DNA of 39,079 bases from Actinomycetes bacterium (lineage in GTDB: Bacteria; Actinomycetota; Actinomycetes; Mycobacteriales; Mycobacteriaceae): positions 1 through 39,079 of the forward strand of contig JAEWRC010000146.1 in NCBI GenBank assembly GCA_023460175.1, written 5' to 3'. How positions within the stretch are numbered: position 1 is the stretch's first letter; every line of letters starts with the position of its first letter. Both the position numbers and the translations under genes were made by a program. Of this stretch, positions 23,626 through 32,056 are shown in pieces. The notes below the pieces were generated by a model, which saw only the letters and a list, made by a program, of their open reading frames with translations, was not told the DNA's origin and did no database searches.

Positions 23626-24735
23626 TCAGGCCAGCCGGTCGGCGATCGTCGACTCGGCCAGCTGCGAGAGTCCCTCGCGGACGTGGCGGGCCCACATGGC
23701 GCCGATCCCCTCCACCGACTGCAGGTCGGTCGCGCTGGCGGCCAGCAGGCCCTGCAGCGAACCGAACGTGCGCACCAGCAGATCGACGTGGGCGAACTGC
23801 AGCCGCGGTATCTCGGCCATCGCCCGGTAGCCGCGCGCACTCAACGCGGAGTCCTGGGCGTCCGCGGTCGAGGGGTAGCCGAAGACCCGCGCCAACGTCG
23901 TGAAGTCCAGCAGTTCGGTGTCCGAGAGGCTGTCGAGTTCCTCGAACGTCTCGGCGATCTGAGCCTTGGTGGGCGCGTCCGGGTTGGCGTGGTAGTCGCG
24001 CACGATCAGCTCCCGCGACGTCTCGTTGCCACCCAGCAGCTCCTCGAGCTGCAGCCGTAGCTGACGGCCGTCGGTACCGAGTTCCACTGTGTCGGAATCG
24101 ATTTCGAGACCGATCCGGCGGACCATCTCCAGCCGCTGCACGACGGTCATGACGTCGCGCAGCGTGACGAAGTCCTCGATCTCGGCCGCCGAGAGCTGCC
24201 GGCTGACCTCGACCAGCCGCGCCTTGTAGCGCTCCAGGGTGGCGATCGCCTGGTTGGCCCGGGACAGGATGGTGGCCGAATCGGCGACCACGTGCCGCTC
24301 CCCGGCCACGTAGACCGTGACGATGCTCATCGAATGGCTGACCGAGATCACCGGGTAGCCGGTCTGGATCGCGGTGCGCTCGGCCGACCGGTGCCGGGTG
24401 CCGGACTCGTCGGTGGGGATCGACGGATCCGGGACCAGCTGCACGTTGGCCCGCACGATCCGGCCGCCGTCGCTGGACAGCACCACCGCGCCGTCCATCT
24501 TCGACAGTTCCCGCAGCCGGGTCGGGGCGTAGCGGACGTCCAGCGAGAAGCCGCCGTCGCAGATGGCCTCGACCCGCTCGTCGTACCCGAGCACGATCAG
24601 CGCGCCGGTGCGTCCCCGGAGGATCCGCTCCAACCCGTCACGCAGCGCGGTGCCCGGCGCCAGCCGCCCGATGGTCTCGCGCAGCGTGGGCCGGGTCCGC
24701 ACGGCGTTGGCCGAGTTCCTCCTGGCTGGTGTCAC
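23626..24735 (-). CDS. disA: DNA integrity scanning diadenylate cyclase DisA
   Basis: Octameric enzyme making c-di-AMP from two ATP and scanning DNA branch points. It has 369 residues. The N-terminal DAC domain has the catalytic DGA at 81-83 and RHR at 114-116 in GTRHRSAERT. A helical linker follows and then a C-terminal RuvA-like helix-hairpin-helix region, TDLQSVEGIGAMWARHV. GTG 24735 overlaps the radA stop by 4 nt (GTGA), so DisA and RadA are translationally coupled; RadA is known to bind and inhibit DisA in M. smegmatis. It is the last gene of the lpqE-radA-disA series. Confidence 0.97.
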   Translation of the reverse strand: MTPARRNSANAVRTRPTLRETIGRLAPGTALRDGLERILRGRTGALIVLGYDERVEAICDGGFSLDVRYAPTRLRELSKMDGAVVLSSDGGRIVRANVQLVPDPSIPTDESGTRHRSAERTAIQTGYPVISVSHSMSIVTVYVAGERHVVADSATILSRANQAIATLERYKARLVEVSRQLSAAEIEDFVTLRDVMTVVQRLEMVRRIGLEIDSDTVELGTDGRQLRLQLEELLGGNETSRELIVRDYHANPDAPTKAQIAETFEELDSLSDTELLDFTTLARVFGYPSTADAQDSALSARGYRAMAEIPRLQFAHVDLLVRTFGSLQGLLAASATDLQSVEGIGAMWARHVREGLSQLAESTIADRLA

Positions 24736-26222
24736 GGCTGATCATTGTCCCCCGTCGGGGTCCGTCCCGGTGCGCCGTCCACCAGTTTGAGACCGGGCCG
24801 CGCCGCGGCCTTGACCTCGGGCGGTTTGCTGGCGGGCTGGTGCGCGATGCGCAGCAGCGCCTTGAGCGCCTCGCCCACGGTGGCCACCTCCAGGGTGCGC
24901 AGGCCGGGCGGGATGGTCTTGGCGCCGGGCGGGATCAGCGCCGTGGTGAACCCGAGCCGGGCCGCCTCGGCCAACCGGCGTTCGATCCCGGTGACCCGGC
25001 GCAGATCCCCGGCCAGGCCGACCTCGCCGATGGCCACCGTCGAGGCGGGCAGGCAGAGATCGGCGAACGACGACGCGATGGCCAGCGCGACCGCCAGGTC
25101 CGACGACGGGTCGGTCAACCGCATCCCGCCGACGGTGGACAGGTAGATGTCGCGCTGACCGAGGGGGAGCCCGGCCCGGTTCTCCAGCACCGCGGCGGTC
25201 ATCGCCGCGCGCGACTGGTCCAGGCCGCTGACCGCCCGCCGCGGCGAGGGTGCGGTCGCCGTCCCGACCAGGGCCTGGATCTCGCCGATCAGCGGCCGCT
25301 TGCCATCCATCGTGACCGTGACGGCGGTACCCGGCACCGGCTCCGGGCGCTGATCCATGAACAGCCCCGACGGGTCGGCGACGCATTCGATGCCGTTGTC
25401 GTGCAACATGAAACAGCCGACCTCGTCGGAGGCGCCGAAGCGGTTCTTGACGCCGCGGACCATCCGCAGGGCGGTGTTGCGGTCGCCCTCGAAATGCAGG
25501 ACCACGTCCACCAGATGCTCGAGCGAACGGGGGCCGGCGATGGCGCCGTCCTTGGTGACGTGACCGACCAGCACCATCGCGACCGCGGGATTGCTGGCGG
25601 CCTTGGCGTAACTGGTCAACGCCGTGGTGATGGCCCGCACCTGGGTCACGCCGCCGGTGACCCCGTCGGTGTCGGTGGTGGACAGCGTCTGCACCGAGTC
25701 GACGACGACGAGCGTGGGCTTGACCGTCTCCAGATGCGCGAACACCGTGTCCAGATCGGACTCGGCCGCCAGGAAGACGTCGGAGTGCGTGCACCCCGTG
25801 CGTTCGGCGCGCATCCGGATCTGGCCGGCGGATTCCTCGCCGGAGATGTACAGCGCGCGGCGGCCGGTCTCCGCCCAGCGATGCACGACCTCGAGCAGCA
25901 GGGTCGATTTGCCGACCCCGGGTTCACCGGCCAGCAGCGTGACCGAACCGGGCACGATGCCGCCGCCGAGCACCCGGTCGAGTTCGCTGACGCCGGTGGG
26001 GAAGTGCCGCGTGTTGTCGGCCGCGACGGCGCTGATGGAGACCGCCGCCGACGCCGGCGCGACCGCGCGGTGGCTGCGGCCGCCCGCGGCGGTCAGGACC
26101 GGTGCCTGCTCGACGGTGCCCCAGGTCCCGCATTCCGGGCAGCGACCGACCCATTTGGCGGTGACGTGATCGCACTCGGTGCAGCGGTACTGCACCCGAG
26201 TTTTCGACGAAGACCTGCTCAC
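24732..26222 (-). CDS. radA: DNA repair protein RadA
   Basis: RecA-related branch-migration helicase acting in recombinational repair, 496 residues. An N-terminal C4 zinc finger (Cys14, 17, 28, 31) leads into a RecA-like core with Walker A GEPGVGKST at 99-107, Walker B LVVVDSVQT and the RadA-specific KNRFG motif in GVKNRFGASDEVG. The C-terminal Lon-protease-like domain has GGMRLTDPSSDLAVALAI and GEVGLAGDLRRV but no catalytic protease function. The start is GTG 26222. It lies between lpqE and disA; the 58-nt gap to lpqE contains a near-duplicate CTAGTGGGCG around the lpqE stop. Confidence 0.97.
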   Translation of the reverse strand: MSRSSSKTRVQYRCTECDHVTAKWVGRCPECGTWGTVEQAPVLTAAGGRSHRAVAPASAAVSISAVAADNTRHFPTGVSELDRVLGGGIVPGSVTLLAGEPGVGKSTLLLEVVHRWAETGRRALYISGEESAGQIRMRAERTGCTHSDVFLAAESDLDTVFAHLETVKPTLVVVDSVQTLSTTDTDGVTGGVTQVRAITTALTSYAKAASNPAVAMVLVGHVTKDGAIAGPRSLEHLVDVVLHFEGDRNTALRMVRGVKNRFGASDEVGCFMLHDNGIECVADPSGLFMDQRPEPVPGTAVTVTMDGKRPLIGEIQALVGTATAPSPRRAVSGLDQSRAAMTAAVLENRAGLPLGQRDIYLSTVGGMRLTDPSSDLAVALAIASSFADLCLPASTVAIGEVGLAGDLRRVTGIERRLAEAARLGFTTALIPPGAKTIPPGLRTLEVATVGEALKALLRIAHQPASKPPEVKAAARPGLKLVDGAPGRTPTGDNDQP

Positions 26223-26280
26223 GCCGTGACGGTAGCGGCAGGGTGTGACAGCACGCCGGTCGGGCGACCTAGTGGGCGGC

Positions 26281-26844
26281 CTAGTGGGCGTCGCGACGCG
26301 GCGCGTTGCCCGCCGAGATCGGCACGGCCACGGTGGCTTCGCCGGCCTGCTCGAACTCGAAGGTGAAGGCGTAGGTCAACCCGTTGCGGATCGGCTGGGT
26401 CAGCGCGACGGTGGCCTCGGCGGTGTCGGCGGGCTCGATCTGCTCGAGGGCGTCCACGCCGTCGGGGCTGCCGACGACCAGCACGCCACCGGCGGGCAGC
26501 TCGCCGTCACCGGTGAAGGTGACCTCGCCGATCTCGGAGGTGATGTTGACCAGCCGGTCGTCGTTCTCCGGCGACTGGTTGGTGGCGGTGAAGATCAGGT
26601 CGACGTCCTGGCCGGGCTGCAGCCCGTCGCCGGTTTCCACGGCCTGGATGTGGATGTTGCGCACCGCGATGTTGTCGAGGGTGACCAGCGTGCCGTTGAC
26701 GGCCGGTTCCTGGGTGGCGGTGTCGGTGATCTGACCGGACCCGCATCCGGCGATTGCCAGAGCGCCCAGTGCCGCGCAGGTTGCGACGCCGATGCGTCGA
26801 CCGGCCCGCGCACGGAAAGCCCGGCTGGCATCAAAAGAGATCAC
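26281..26844 (-). CDS. lpqE: LpqE lipoprotein
   Basis: Exported lipoprotein of 187 residues. A basic N-region and hydrophobic segment (VATCAALGALAIAGC) end in the lipobox IAGC, Cys34. The mature part resembles a single beta-sandwich domain with no enzymatic motif. GTG 26844 is chosen because a perfect AGGAGG lies 6 nt upstream; the open frame continues 42 codons further without support. The position before radA-disA matches M. tuberculosis lpqE (Rv3584). Function is unknown; similar domains occur in proteins with copper- or envelope-related roles, but no metal ligands are evident here. Confidence 0.93.
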   Translation of the reverse strand: MISFDASRAFRARAGRRIGVATCAALGALAIAGCGSGQITDTATQEPAVNGTLVTLDNIAVRNIHIQAVETGDGLQPGQDVDLIFTATNQSPENDDRLVNITSEIGEVTFTGDGELPAGGVLVVGSPDGVDALEQIEPADTAEATVALTQPIRNGLTYAFTFEFEQAGEATVAVPISAGNAPRRDAH

Positions 26845-27055
26845 GGAAAGCCTCCTGCTCGCGACCGGCACAAGTTCGACTATGCACAGTAGTAGGTGGC
26901 GGGTTTGGGCGGTAGCCGAGGTCGCGGAAAGGTCCTCCGGCCGTGTCACTTTGGGGCCCGCTCGTTGCACGTATTCTTAGCTGTGTCAACCCCCATGGTT
27001 CACCTGTTGTGCCCCTGACCTGCACCGTTGATCTGTGTGCTCGGCAACACCGTGC

Positions 27056-27061
27056 TATTGT
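27056..27061 (+). promoter_or_regulatory. Candidate -10 element of carD
   Basis: TATTGT matches TANNNT and would start transcription near 27068, leaving a 20-nt leader with AAAGGGG (27071-27077) as ribosome-binding site before ATG 27088. The rest of the 243-nt gap 26845-27087 must also hold the lpqE promoter; TTGACA on the minus strand at 26989-26984 is a possible -35 without a clear partner. Nothing else is visible there. Confidence 0.45.
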
Positions 27062-27087
27062 GGAGGAGTGAAAGGGGCTCGAATCTG

Positions 27088-27576
27088 ATGATTTTCAAAG
27101 TCGGAGACACCGTTGTCTATCCACACCACGGTGCTGCGTTGATTGAGGCGATCGAAACCCGAACCATCAAAGGCGAGCAGAAAGAATATCTCGTCTTGAA
27201 GGTTGCCCAGGGCGATCTCACCGTTCGAGTTCCCGCAGACAATGCTGAGTATGTCGGCGTCCGCGACGTCGTCGGCCAGGAGGGGCTGGACAAGGTTTTC
27301 CAGGTGTTGCGCGCGCCGCACACCGAGGAGCCGACCAACTGGTCCCGGCGCTACAAGGCCAACCTCGAGAAGTTGGCCTCCGGTGACGTGAACAAGGTCG
27401 CCGAGGTGGTTCGTGACCTGTGGCGGCGCGACCAGGAGCGGGGCTTGTCCGCGGGGGAGAAGCGGATGCTGGCCAAGGCGCGGCAGATTCTCGTCGGAGA
27501 ACTGGCGTTGGCGGAGAACACCGATGACGCCAAGGCGGAGACCATTCTCGACGAGGTTCTGGCAGCAGCCTCCTAG
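27088..27576 (+). CDS. carD: RNA polymerase-binding transcription factor CarD
   Basis: Essential activator that stabilises open promoter complexes, notably at rRNA promoters. It has 162 residues, as in M. tuberculosis. The N-terminal RNA polymerase interaction domain (about 1-53, [19 protein letters not shown]) contacts the beta subunit. The C-terminal helical DNA-binding domain contains Trp85 ([10 protein letters not shown]), which wedges into the -10 upstream edge, and a basic helix in [18 protein letters not shown] 27088 is fixed by the conserved N-terminus. ispD begins 5 nt after the stop, linking the isoprenoid genes to the carD transcript. Confidence 0.98.
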
Positions 27577-27581
27577 TCGGC

Positions 27582-28247
27582 ATGAGCACTGTCGCCATCG
27601 TTCCGGCGGCCGGTTCGGGTCAGCGCCTCGGCGCCGGGATACCCAAGGCGTTCGCCAAGCTGGCCGGTAAACCGATCGTCGAACACGCCATCGAGGCGCT
27701 TGCGCAGTCCGAGGCCGTCGACCAGATCGTGGTGGCGGTCCCGCCGGACCGCACCGACGAGGCCCGCTTGATCCTGGGTTCCGCGGTGACGGTCGTCGCC
27801 GGCGGGTCCGACCGGGCCGAGTCGGTCCGGCTGGCCCTCGGGGCGGCCGGCACACCCGAGTTCGTGCTGGTCCACGACGCCGCAAGGCCGCTCACACCAC
27901 CCGCGCTCATCGCGCGGGTGGTCGCGGCGTTGGGCGAGGGATACGGCGCCGTCGTCCCGGCCTGCGAGGTCGCCGACACCATCAAGGTCGTCGACGCCAA
28001 CGGCGCCGTGATCGCCACCCCGGAACGGTCCGGGTTGCGTGCGGTGCAGACCCCGCAGGGTTTCCGCACCGACGTCCTGCTGCGCGCCTTCGAACGGGCG
28101 CAGCCGGGCGTGTTCACCGACGACTCCTCGATGGTGGAGAACATCGGTGCGCAGGTGCAGACCGTCGACGGCGACCCGCTGGCCTTCAAGATCACCACCC
28201 CGCTCGACCTGAAGCTGGCCGAGACCCTGCTGGCCGATTCCGCGTGA
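27582..28247 (+). CDS. ispD: 2-C-methyl-D-erythritol 4-phosphate cytidylyltransferase
   Basis: Third step of the MEP pathway: transfers CMP to MEP. It has 221 residues with the nucleotidyltransferase signature PAAGSGQRLGAGIPKAF at the N-terminus (basic residues for CTP phosphates), VHDAARPL, the MEP-binding region around AVVPACEVADTIK, and QTPQGFR. The C-terminal ITTPLDLKLAE is typical of the family. ATG 27582 lies 5 nt after the carD stop, and the gene end overlaps ispF by 4 nt (GTGA). The carD-ispD-ispF order is conserved in mycobacteria. Confidence 0.97.
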   Translation: MSTVAIVPAAGSGQRLGAGIPKAFAKLAGKPIVEHAIEALAQSEAVDQIVVAVPPDRTDEARLILGSAVTVVAGGSDRAESVRLALGAAGTPEFVLVHDAARPLTPPALIARVVAALGEGYGAVVPACEVADTIKVVDANGAVIATPERSGLRAVQTPQGFRTDVLLRAFERAQPGVFTDDSSMVENIGAQVQTVDGDPLAFKITTPLDLKLAETLLADSA

Positions 28248-28726
28248 CCGAACTGCCGCGGGTCGGGTTGGCCTCCGATGTACACCCGATCGAACCGGGC
28301 CGCCCGTGCAACCTGCTGGCGCTGCGGTTCGACGACGCCGACGGCTGCGCGGGTCATTCCGACGGCGACGTCGCCGCGCACGCGCTGTGCGATGCGTTGC
28401 TTTCCGCGGCCGGGCTGGGCGACATCGGTGGGGTCTTCGGGGTCGACGACCCCCGCTGGGCGGGTGTGACCGGCGCGGACATGCTGACCCATGTGCGGGG
28501 CCTGCTCACCGAGGCCGGCTTCCGGGTCGGCAATGCCGCGGTCCAGGTGATCGCCAACCGCCCGAAGATCGGGCCGCGCCGGGTCGAGGCCCAGGAGCGG
28601 CTTTCGCACCTGCTGGGCGCGCCGGTGTCGGTCTCGGCGACCACCACCGATGGGCTGGGCCTGACCGGGCGAGGCGAGGGTCTGGCGGCGATTGCCACCG
28701 CATTGGTGGTCGCTGACCGGGCCTGA
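28244..28726 (+). CDS. ispF: 2-C-methyl-D-erythritol 2,4-cyclodiphosphate synthase
   Basis: Cyclises CDP-ME 2-phosphate, releasing CMP, in the MEP isoprenoid pathway. It has 160 residues; the trimeric enzyme binds zinc through Asp and His in ASDVHPI and a His in the GHSDGDVAAHALCDAL helix. GDIGGVFG and a C-terminal TTTDGLGLTGRGEG form the CDP-binding part. GTG 28244 overlaps the ispD stop. The kinase IspE that acts between these two steps is not in the window. The usual FPDTD-type segment is altered to FGVDDPRW, a variation found in actinobacterial IspF. Confidence 0.96.
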   Translation: MTELPRVGLASDVHPIEPGRPCNLLALRFDDADGCAGHSDGDVAAHALCDALLSAAGLGDIGGVFGVDDPRWAGVTGADMLTHVRGLLTEAGFRVGNAAVQVIANRPKIGPRRVEAQERLSHLLGAPVSVSATTTDGLGLTGRGEGLAAIATALVVADRA

Positions 28727-28750
28727 GTCGGTTTCGCCCGCTCAGGCCGG

Positions 28751-28764
28751 TAAGCTGGCCCGTC
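28751..28764 (+). promoter_or_regulatory. Leaderless promoter of cysS (-10 element)
   Basis: TAAGCT at 28751-28756 matches TANNNT and ends 8 nt before GTG 28765, with no Shine-Dalgarno. The block TA-R-GCTGGCCCG-W-CGTGA is shared with the lysS start at 3507, differing at only two positions. Confidence 0.6.
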
Positions 28765-30186
28765 GTGACCGCCCACGGCGGCCCACTCGGTGGGCTGAGA
28801 CTGCACGACACCATGACCGGTGCCGTGCGCGACTTCGTCCCGGTGCGCCCCGGCCACGCCTCCATCTACCTGTGCGGAGCCACGGTGCAGGGGCTGCCGC
28901 ACATCGGCCACGTCCGCAGCGGAGTGGCGTTCGACGTGCTGCGCCGGTGGCTGATGGCCAAGGGCTACGACGTTGCCTTCATCCGCAACGTCACCGACAT
29001 CGACGACAAGATCCTCAACAAGGCCGCCGCCGCGGACCGGCCGTGGTGGGAGTGGGCCGCCACCCACGAGCGGGCCTTCTCGGCCGCCTACGACGCGCTG
29101 GGCGTGCTGCCGCCGTCGGCCGAACCCCGCGCCACCGGGCACATCACCCAGATCGTCGAGCTGATCGAGCGGCTCATCGACACCGGCCACGCCTACACCG
29201 GCGCCGGTGACGTGTACTTCGACGTGCTGAGCTTCCCCGAGTACGGCGCGCTGTCCGGGCACCGCATCGACGACGTGCACCAGGGCGAGGGCGTGGCCGA
29301 GGGCAAGCGCGACCAACGCGACTTCACGCTGTGGAAGGGCGCCAAACCCGGCGAGCCGTCCTGGCCGACGCCGTGGGGGCGGGGCCGGCCCGGTTGGCAC
29401 TCCGAATGCGTCGCGATGGCCCATGAATACCTGGGCGCGGCCTTCGACATCCACTGCGGCGGCATGGATCTGGTGTTCCCGCACCACGAGAACGAGATCG
29501 CGCAGGCGTGCGCGGCCGGTGACGGCTTCGCCCAGTACTGGCTGCACAACGGCTGGGTCACCATGGGCGGCGAGAAGATGAGCAAGTCGCTGGGCAACGT
29601 GCTGTCCATTCCGGCTGTGCTGCAGCGGGTTCGGCCGGCCGAGCTGCGCTACTACCTGGGTAGTGCGCACTACCGGTCCATGCTGGAGTTCTCCGAGACC
29701 GCCCTGCAGGACGCGGTCAAGGCCTACGCCGGCGTGGAGGACTTCCTGCACCGCGTGCGCAGCCGGGTCGGAGCGGTGACGCCGAGCACCTGGACCGACC
29801 GCTTCGCCGCCGCCCTCGACGACGACCTCGCGGTCCCGATCGCGCTCGCCGAGATCCACGCCGCGCGCGCCGACGGCAACCGCGCCCTCGACGCCGGCGA
29901 CCACGAGGCCGCGATGACCGCCGCCGCGGCCATTCGGGCGATGATGGAGATCTTGGGCTGCGACCCGCTGCACGAGCGCTGGGAGTCCCGCGACGAGACG
30001 TCGGCGGCGCTGGCCGCCGTCGACACGCTGGTGCATTGGGCGCTGGAGAACCGCACCGAGGCCCGCGCACAACGGGATTGGGAGCAGGCCGACCGGATCC
30101 GGGACCGGCTCAAAGCAGCCGGCATCGAGGTGACCGACACAGCTGACGGTCCCCAGTGGTCGCTGGCGGACAGGAACGACGCGTAA
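28765..30186 (+). CDS. cysS: Cysteine--tRNA ligase
   Basis: Class I synthetase charging tRNA-Cys, 473 residues. The HIGH motif is GLPHIGHVRSG near residue 40 after the zinc-ligand Cys in YLCGATVQG. Further zinc ligands are in GWHSECVAM and the following FPHHENE, and KMSKS occurs as GEKMSKSLGN. A C-terminal helical DALR-like anticodon domain includes ALDAGDHEAAMT and ends ADRIRDRLKAAGIEV. The length and C-terminal domain fit CysS rather than the related mycothiol ligase MshC. GTG 28765 is supported by the leaderless promoter. The TAA stop overlaps the rlmB ATG by one base. Confidence 0.97.
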   Translation: MTAHGGPLGGLRLHDTMTGAVRDFVPVRPGHASIYLCGATVQGLPHIGHVRSGVAFDVLRRWLMAKGYDVAFIRNVTDIDDKILNKAAAADRPWWEWAATHERAFSAAYDALGVLPPSAEPRATGHITQIVELIERLIDTGHAYTGAGDVYFDVLSFPEYGALSGHRIDDVHQGEGVAEGKRDQRDFTLWKGAKPGEPSWPTPWGRGRPGWHSECVAMAHEYLGAAFDIHCGGMDLVFPHHENEIAQACAAGDGFAQYWLHNGWVTMGGEKMSKSLGNVLSIPAVLQRVRPAELRYYLGSAHYRSMLEFSETALQDAVKAYAGVEDFLHRVRSRVGAVTPSTWTDRFAAALDDDLAVPIALAEIHAARADGNRALDAGDHEAAMTAAAAIRAMMEILGCDPLHERWESRDETSAALAAVDTLVHWALENRTEARAQRDWEQADRIRDRLKAAGIEVTDTADGPQWSLADRNDA

Positions 30187-31130
30187 TGGCCGGCAACTCC
30201 CAACGTCGCGGCGCCGTCCGCAAGGCCGGCACCAAGAAGGGCCCCACCGTCGGATCGGGCGGCGTGCGCCGCCGCGGGCTCGAGGGCCGGGGCGCGACCC
30301 CGCCGGCGCACATGCGGCCGAACCATCCCGCGGCAAAGAAGGCCAAGCGCACCGCCCGCCAGCAGCAGGGCCGCCCCAAGAAGACCGACGACACCGAGAT
30401 CGTGTTGGGCCGCAACCCGGTGTTGGAGTGCCTGCGGGCCGGGGTTCCGGCCACCGCCCTTTACGTCGCGCTGGGCACCGAGAACGACGAGCGACTCACC
30501 GAATCGGTTGCGCGGGCGGCGGATACGGGTATCGCCATCCTCGAGGTGGCCCGGGTGGATCTCGATCGGATGAGCACCAACGGGCTGCACCAGGGCATCG
30601 CCCTGCAGGTGCCGCCCTACGACTACGCGCACCCCGACGATCTGCTGCGCGCGGCCGTCGAGGACACCCAACCCGCCTTGTTGGTGGCCCTCGACAACAT
30701 CTCCGATCCGCGCAACCTGGGCGCGATCGTGCGCTCGGTGTCGGCCTTCGGCGGGCAGGGCGTGCTGATCCCGCAGCGCCGCTCCGCCTCGGTGACCGCG
30801 GTGGCCTGGCGCACCAGCGCCGGCGCGGCGGCGCGTACGCCGGTGGCCCGGGCGACGAATCTCAATCGCACGCTGAAGGATTGGGCGAACGAAGGTCTGC
30901 AGGTGGTCGGTCTGGACGCCGAGGGCGACACCACGCTCGACGAACTCGAGGCCACCGGCCCCACCGTGGTGGTCGTCGGGTCCGAGGGCAAGGGTCTGTC
31001 CCGGCTGGTCCGGGAGAACTGCGATGCCGTCGTGTCGATCCCGATGGCCGGGCCCACCGAATCGTTGAACGCCTCGGTGGCGGCCGGGGTGGTGCTCGCC
31101 GAGATCGCCCGGCAGCGCCGGCGCTCCTAG
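30186..31130 (+). CDS. rlmB: 23S rRNA (guanosine(2251)-2'-O)-methyltransferase RlmB-type (SpoU/TrmH)
   Basis: SAM-dependent ribose methyltransferase of the SPOUT class, 314 residues. An unusually long basic, Gly/Arg/Lys-rich N-terminal tail (about 1-72) precedes the SpoU substrate-binding domain, starting at EIVLGRNPVLECL, and the trefoil-knot catalytic domain. That domain carries the three family motifs: LDNISDPRNLGAIVRS, VVVVGSEGKGLS and IPMAGPTESLNASVAAGV. ATG 30186 sits on the last base of the cysS stop; an in-frame start 30 nt earlier lies inside cysS. Pairing with cysS is common in bacteria. The exact RNA target is inferred from the family. Its stop shares CTAG with the convergent gene. 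Confidence 0.93.
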   Translation: MAGNSQRRGAVRKAGTKKGPTVGSGGVRRRGLEGRGATPPAHMRPNHPAAKKAKRTARQQQGRPKKTDDTEIVLGRNPVLECLRAGVPATALYVALGTENDERLTESVARAADTGIAILEVARVDLDRMSTNGLHQGIALQVPPYDYAHPDDLLRAAVEDTQPALLVALDNISDPRNLGAIVRSVSAFGGQGVLIPQRRSASVTAVAWRTSAGAAARTPVARATNLNRTLKDWANEGLQVVGLDAEGDTTLDELEATGPTVVVVGSEGKGLSRLVRENCDAVVSIPMAGPTESLNASVAAGVVLAEIARQRRRS

Positions 31131-32056
31131 CTGTCTTCGGGCCAGGGGTCCTCGCGGCACCACAGCGTCGGCAGGTGCAGTGCGACGCCGTCGGCGCGGG
31201 CCAACTCGCCCAGCACCCGCAGCGACACATCGAGGTCGTCGCCCGCATAGGGCAAGGCGCGCAGCGGTTTTGACAGCGGCCGGAAGAAGTCGTCCCAGTG
31301 GATCCCGATCACCGTGCGGGCACCCACGGTGCGCACGGTCTCCTGCCAGTAGTCGACCAGGTAGGACTCCGGCTGCAGGCCCAGCTGGCCCAGCCCGAGA
31401 TAGGCGACCTCCGCGCGGTGTCCGGCCAGTGCGCCGGGGCGGAATCCGGCACTGCCCTGGATCAGGCAGCGCCGGCCGCTGGGGCGGTGCCCCACCAGGG
31501 TCGACCAGGTCTGACCGCAGCGGTAGGCCGACACCCGCACCGGCGGCCGCACCGGGGCCTCGATCTCGCCCGGGAAGCGGTCCGGCGGGCAGTGTTCCGA
31601 CTCGACCAGGGTGATCTCGAAGTTGCCCACGGTGAGCGGTTCGGCGGGGGTGGCCTCGACGATCCGCTCGGCGGGCAGGCCGTGGCCGCGGCCCACGTGC
31701 GCGGCCGATGATCCGCCGACCAGCACCGCGCCGGTGCGCTCGGCGACCAGCGCCGAGTCCAGCGCGTGGTCGAAGTGGCTGTGCACCGGCAGCACGGCCG
31801 CCAATCGGTGCACGCCGACCCGGGCCAGGCAGCCGTCGACGCGGGGCTTCGACGGCGCGATGCGCCCCAGCCCGATGCGGGCCAGGCTCGGCCGGGAGAA
31901 GAAGCCGTCGGTCATGATCGCGGTGGTGCCGTCGTCGATGAGCAGTGTGGAGACCCCGAGCCAGGTGATCGACGGCGCCGTGTCGGCGGTGGCCGCCGGG
32001 ACGGCGAACAGGTGGGCGTAGCGGGCGAGGTCGGGGCGGCCCGGCTTGAGGCGCAT
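31127..32056 (-). CDS. MBL-fold metallo-hydrolase (UlaG-like)
   Basis: Metallo-beta-lactamase-fold protein of 309 residues. The strand ITWLGVSTLLIDDG leads to DGFFSRP and the metal motif HSHFDHALD (HxHxDH) near residue 92. Further ligands probably are the His of VESEHCPPD and the His in VIGIHWDDF. The class resembles NAPE-PLD/UlaG-like hydrolases; its substrate is unknown. It is translationally coupled to pxpA: its ATG at 32056 shares a base with the pxpA stop. The gene corresponds in position to Rv3577 of M. tuberculosis. The stop overlaps rlmB by 4 nt. Confidence 0.88.
   Translation of the reverse strand: MRLKPGRPDLARYAHLFAVPAATADTAPSITWLGVSTLLIDDGTTAIMTDGFFSRPSLARIGLGRIAPSKPRVDGCLARVGVHRLAAVLPVHSHFDHALDSALVAERTGAVLVGGSSAAHVGRGHGLPAERIVEATPAEPLTVGNFEITLVESEHCPPDRFPGEIEAPVRPPVRVSAYRCGQTWSTLVGHRPSGRRCLIQGSAGFRPGALAGHRAEVAYLGLGQLGLQPESYLVDYWQETVRTVGARTVIGIHWDDFFRPLSKPLRALPYAGDDLDVSLRVLGELARADGVALHLPTLWCREDPWPEDS

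Noticed and set aside
26269..26291. Near-tandem CTAGTGGGCG repeat around the lpqE stop
   Set aside because: It is only about 10 bp in two copies, with no symmetry or genetic context for an attachment site; probably a small duplication.
28354..30336. Minus-strand open frame of 660 codons opposite ispF, cysS and rlmB
   Set aside because: It is low-complexity His/Arg/Gly-rich antisense translation spanning three secure plus-strand genes.
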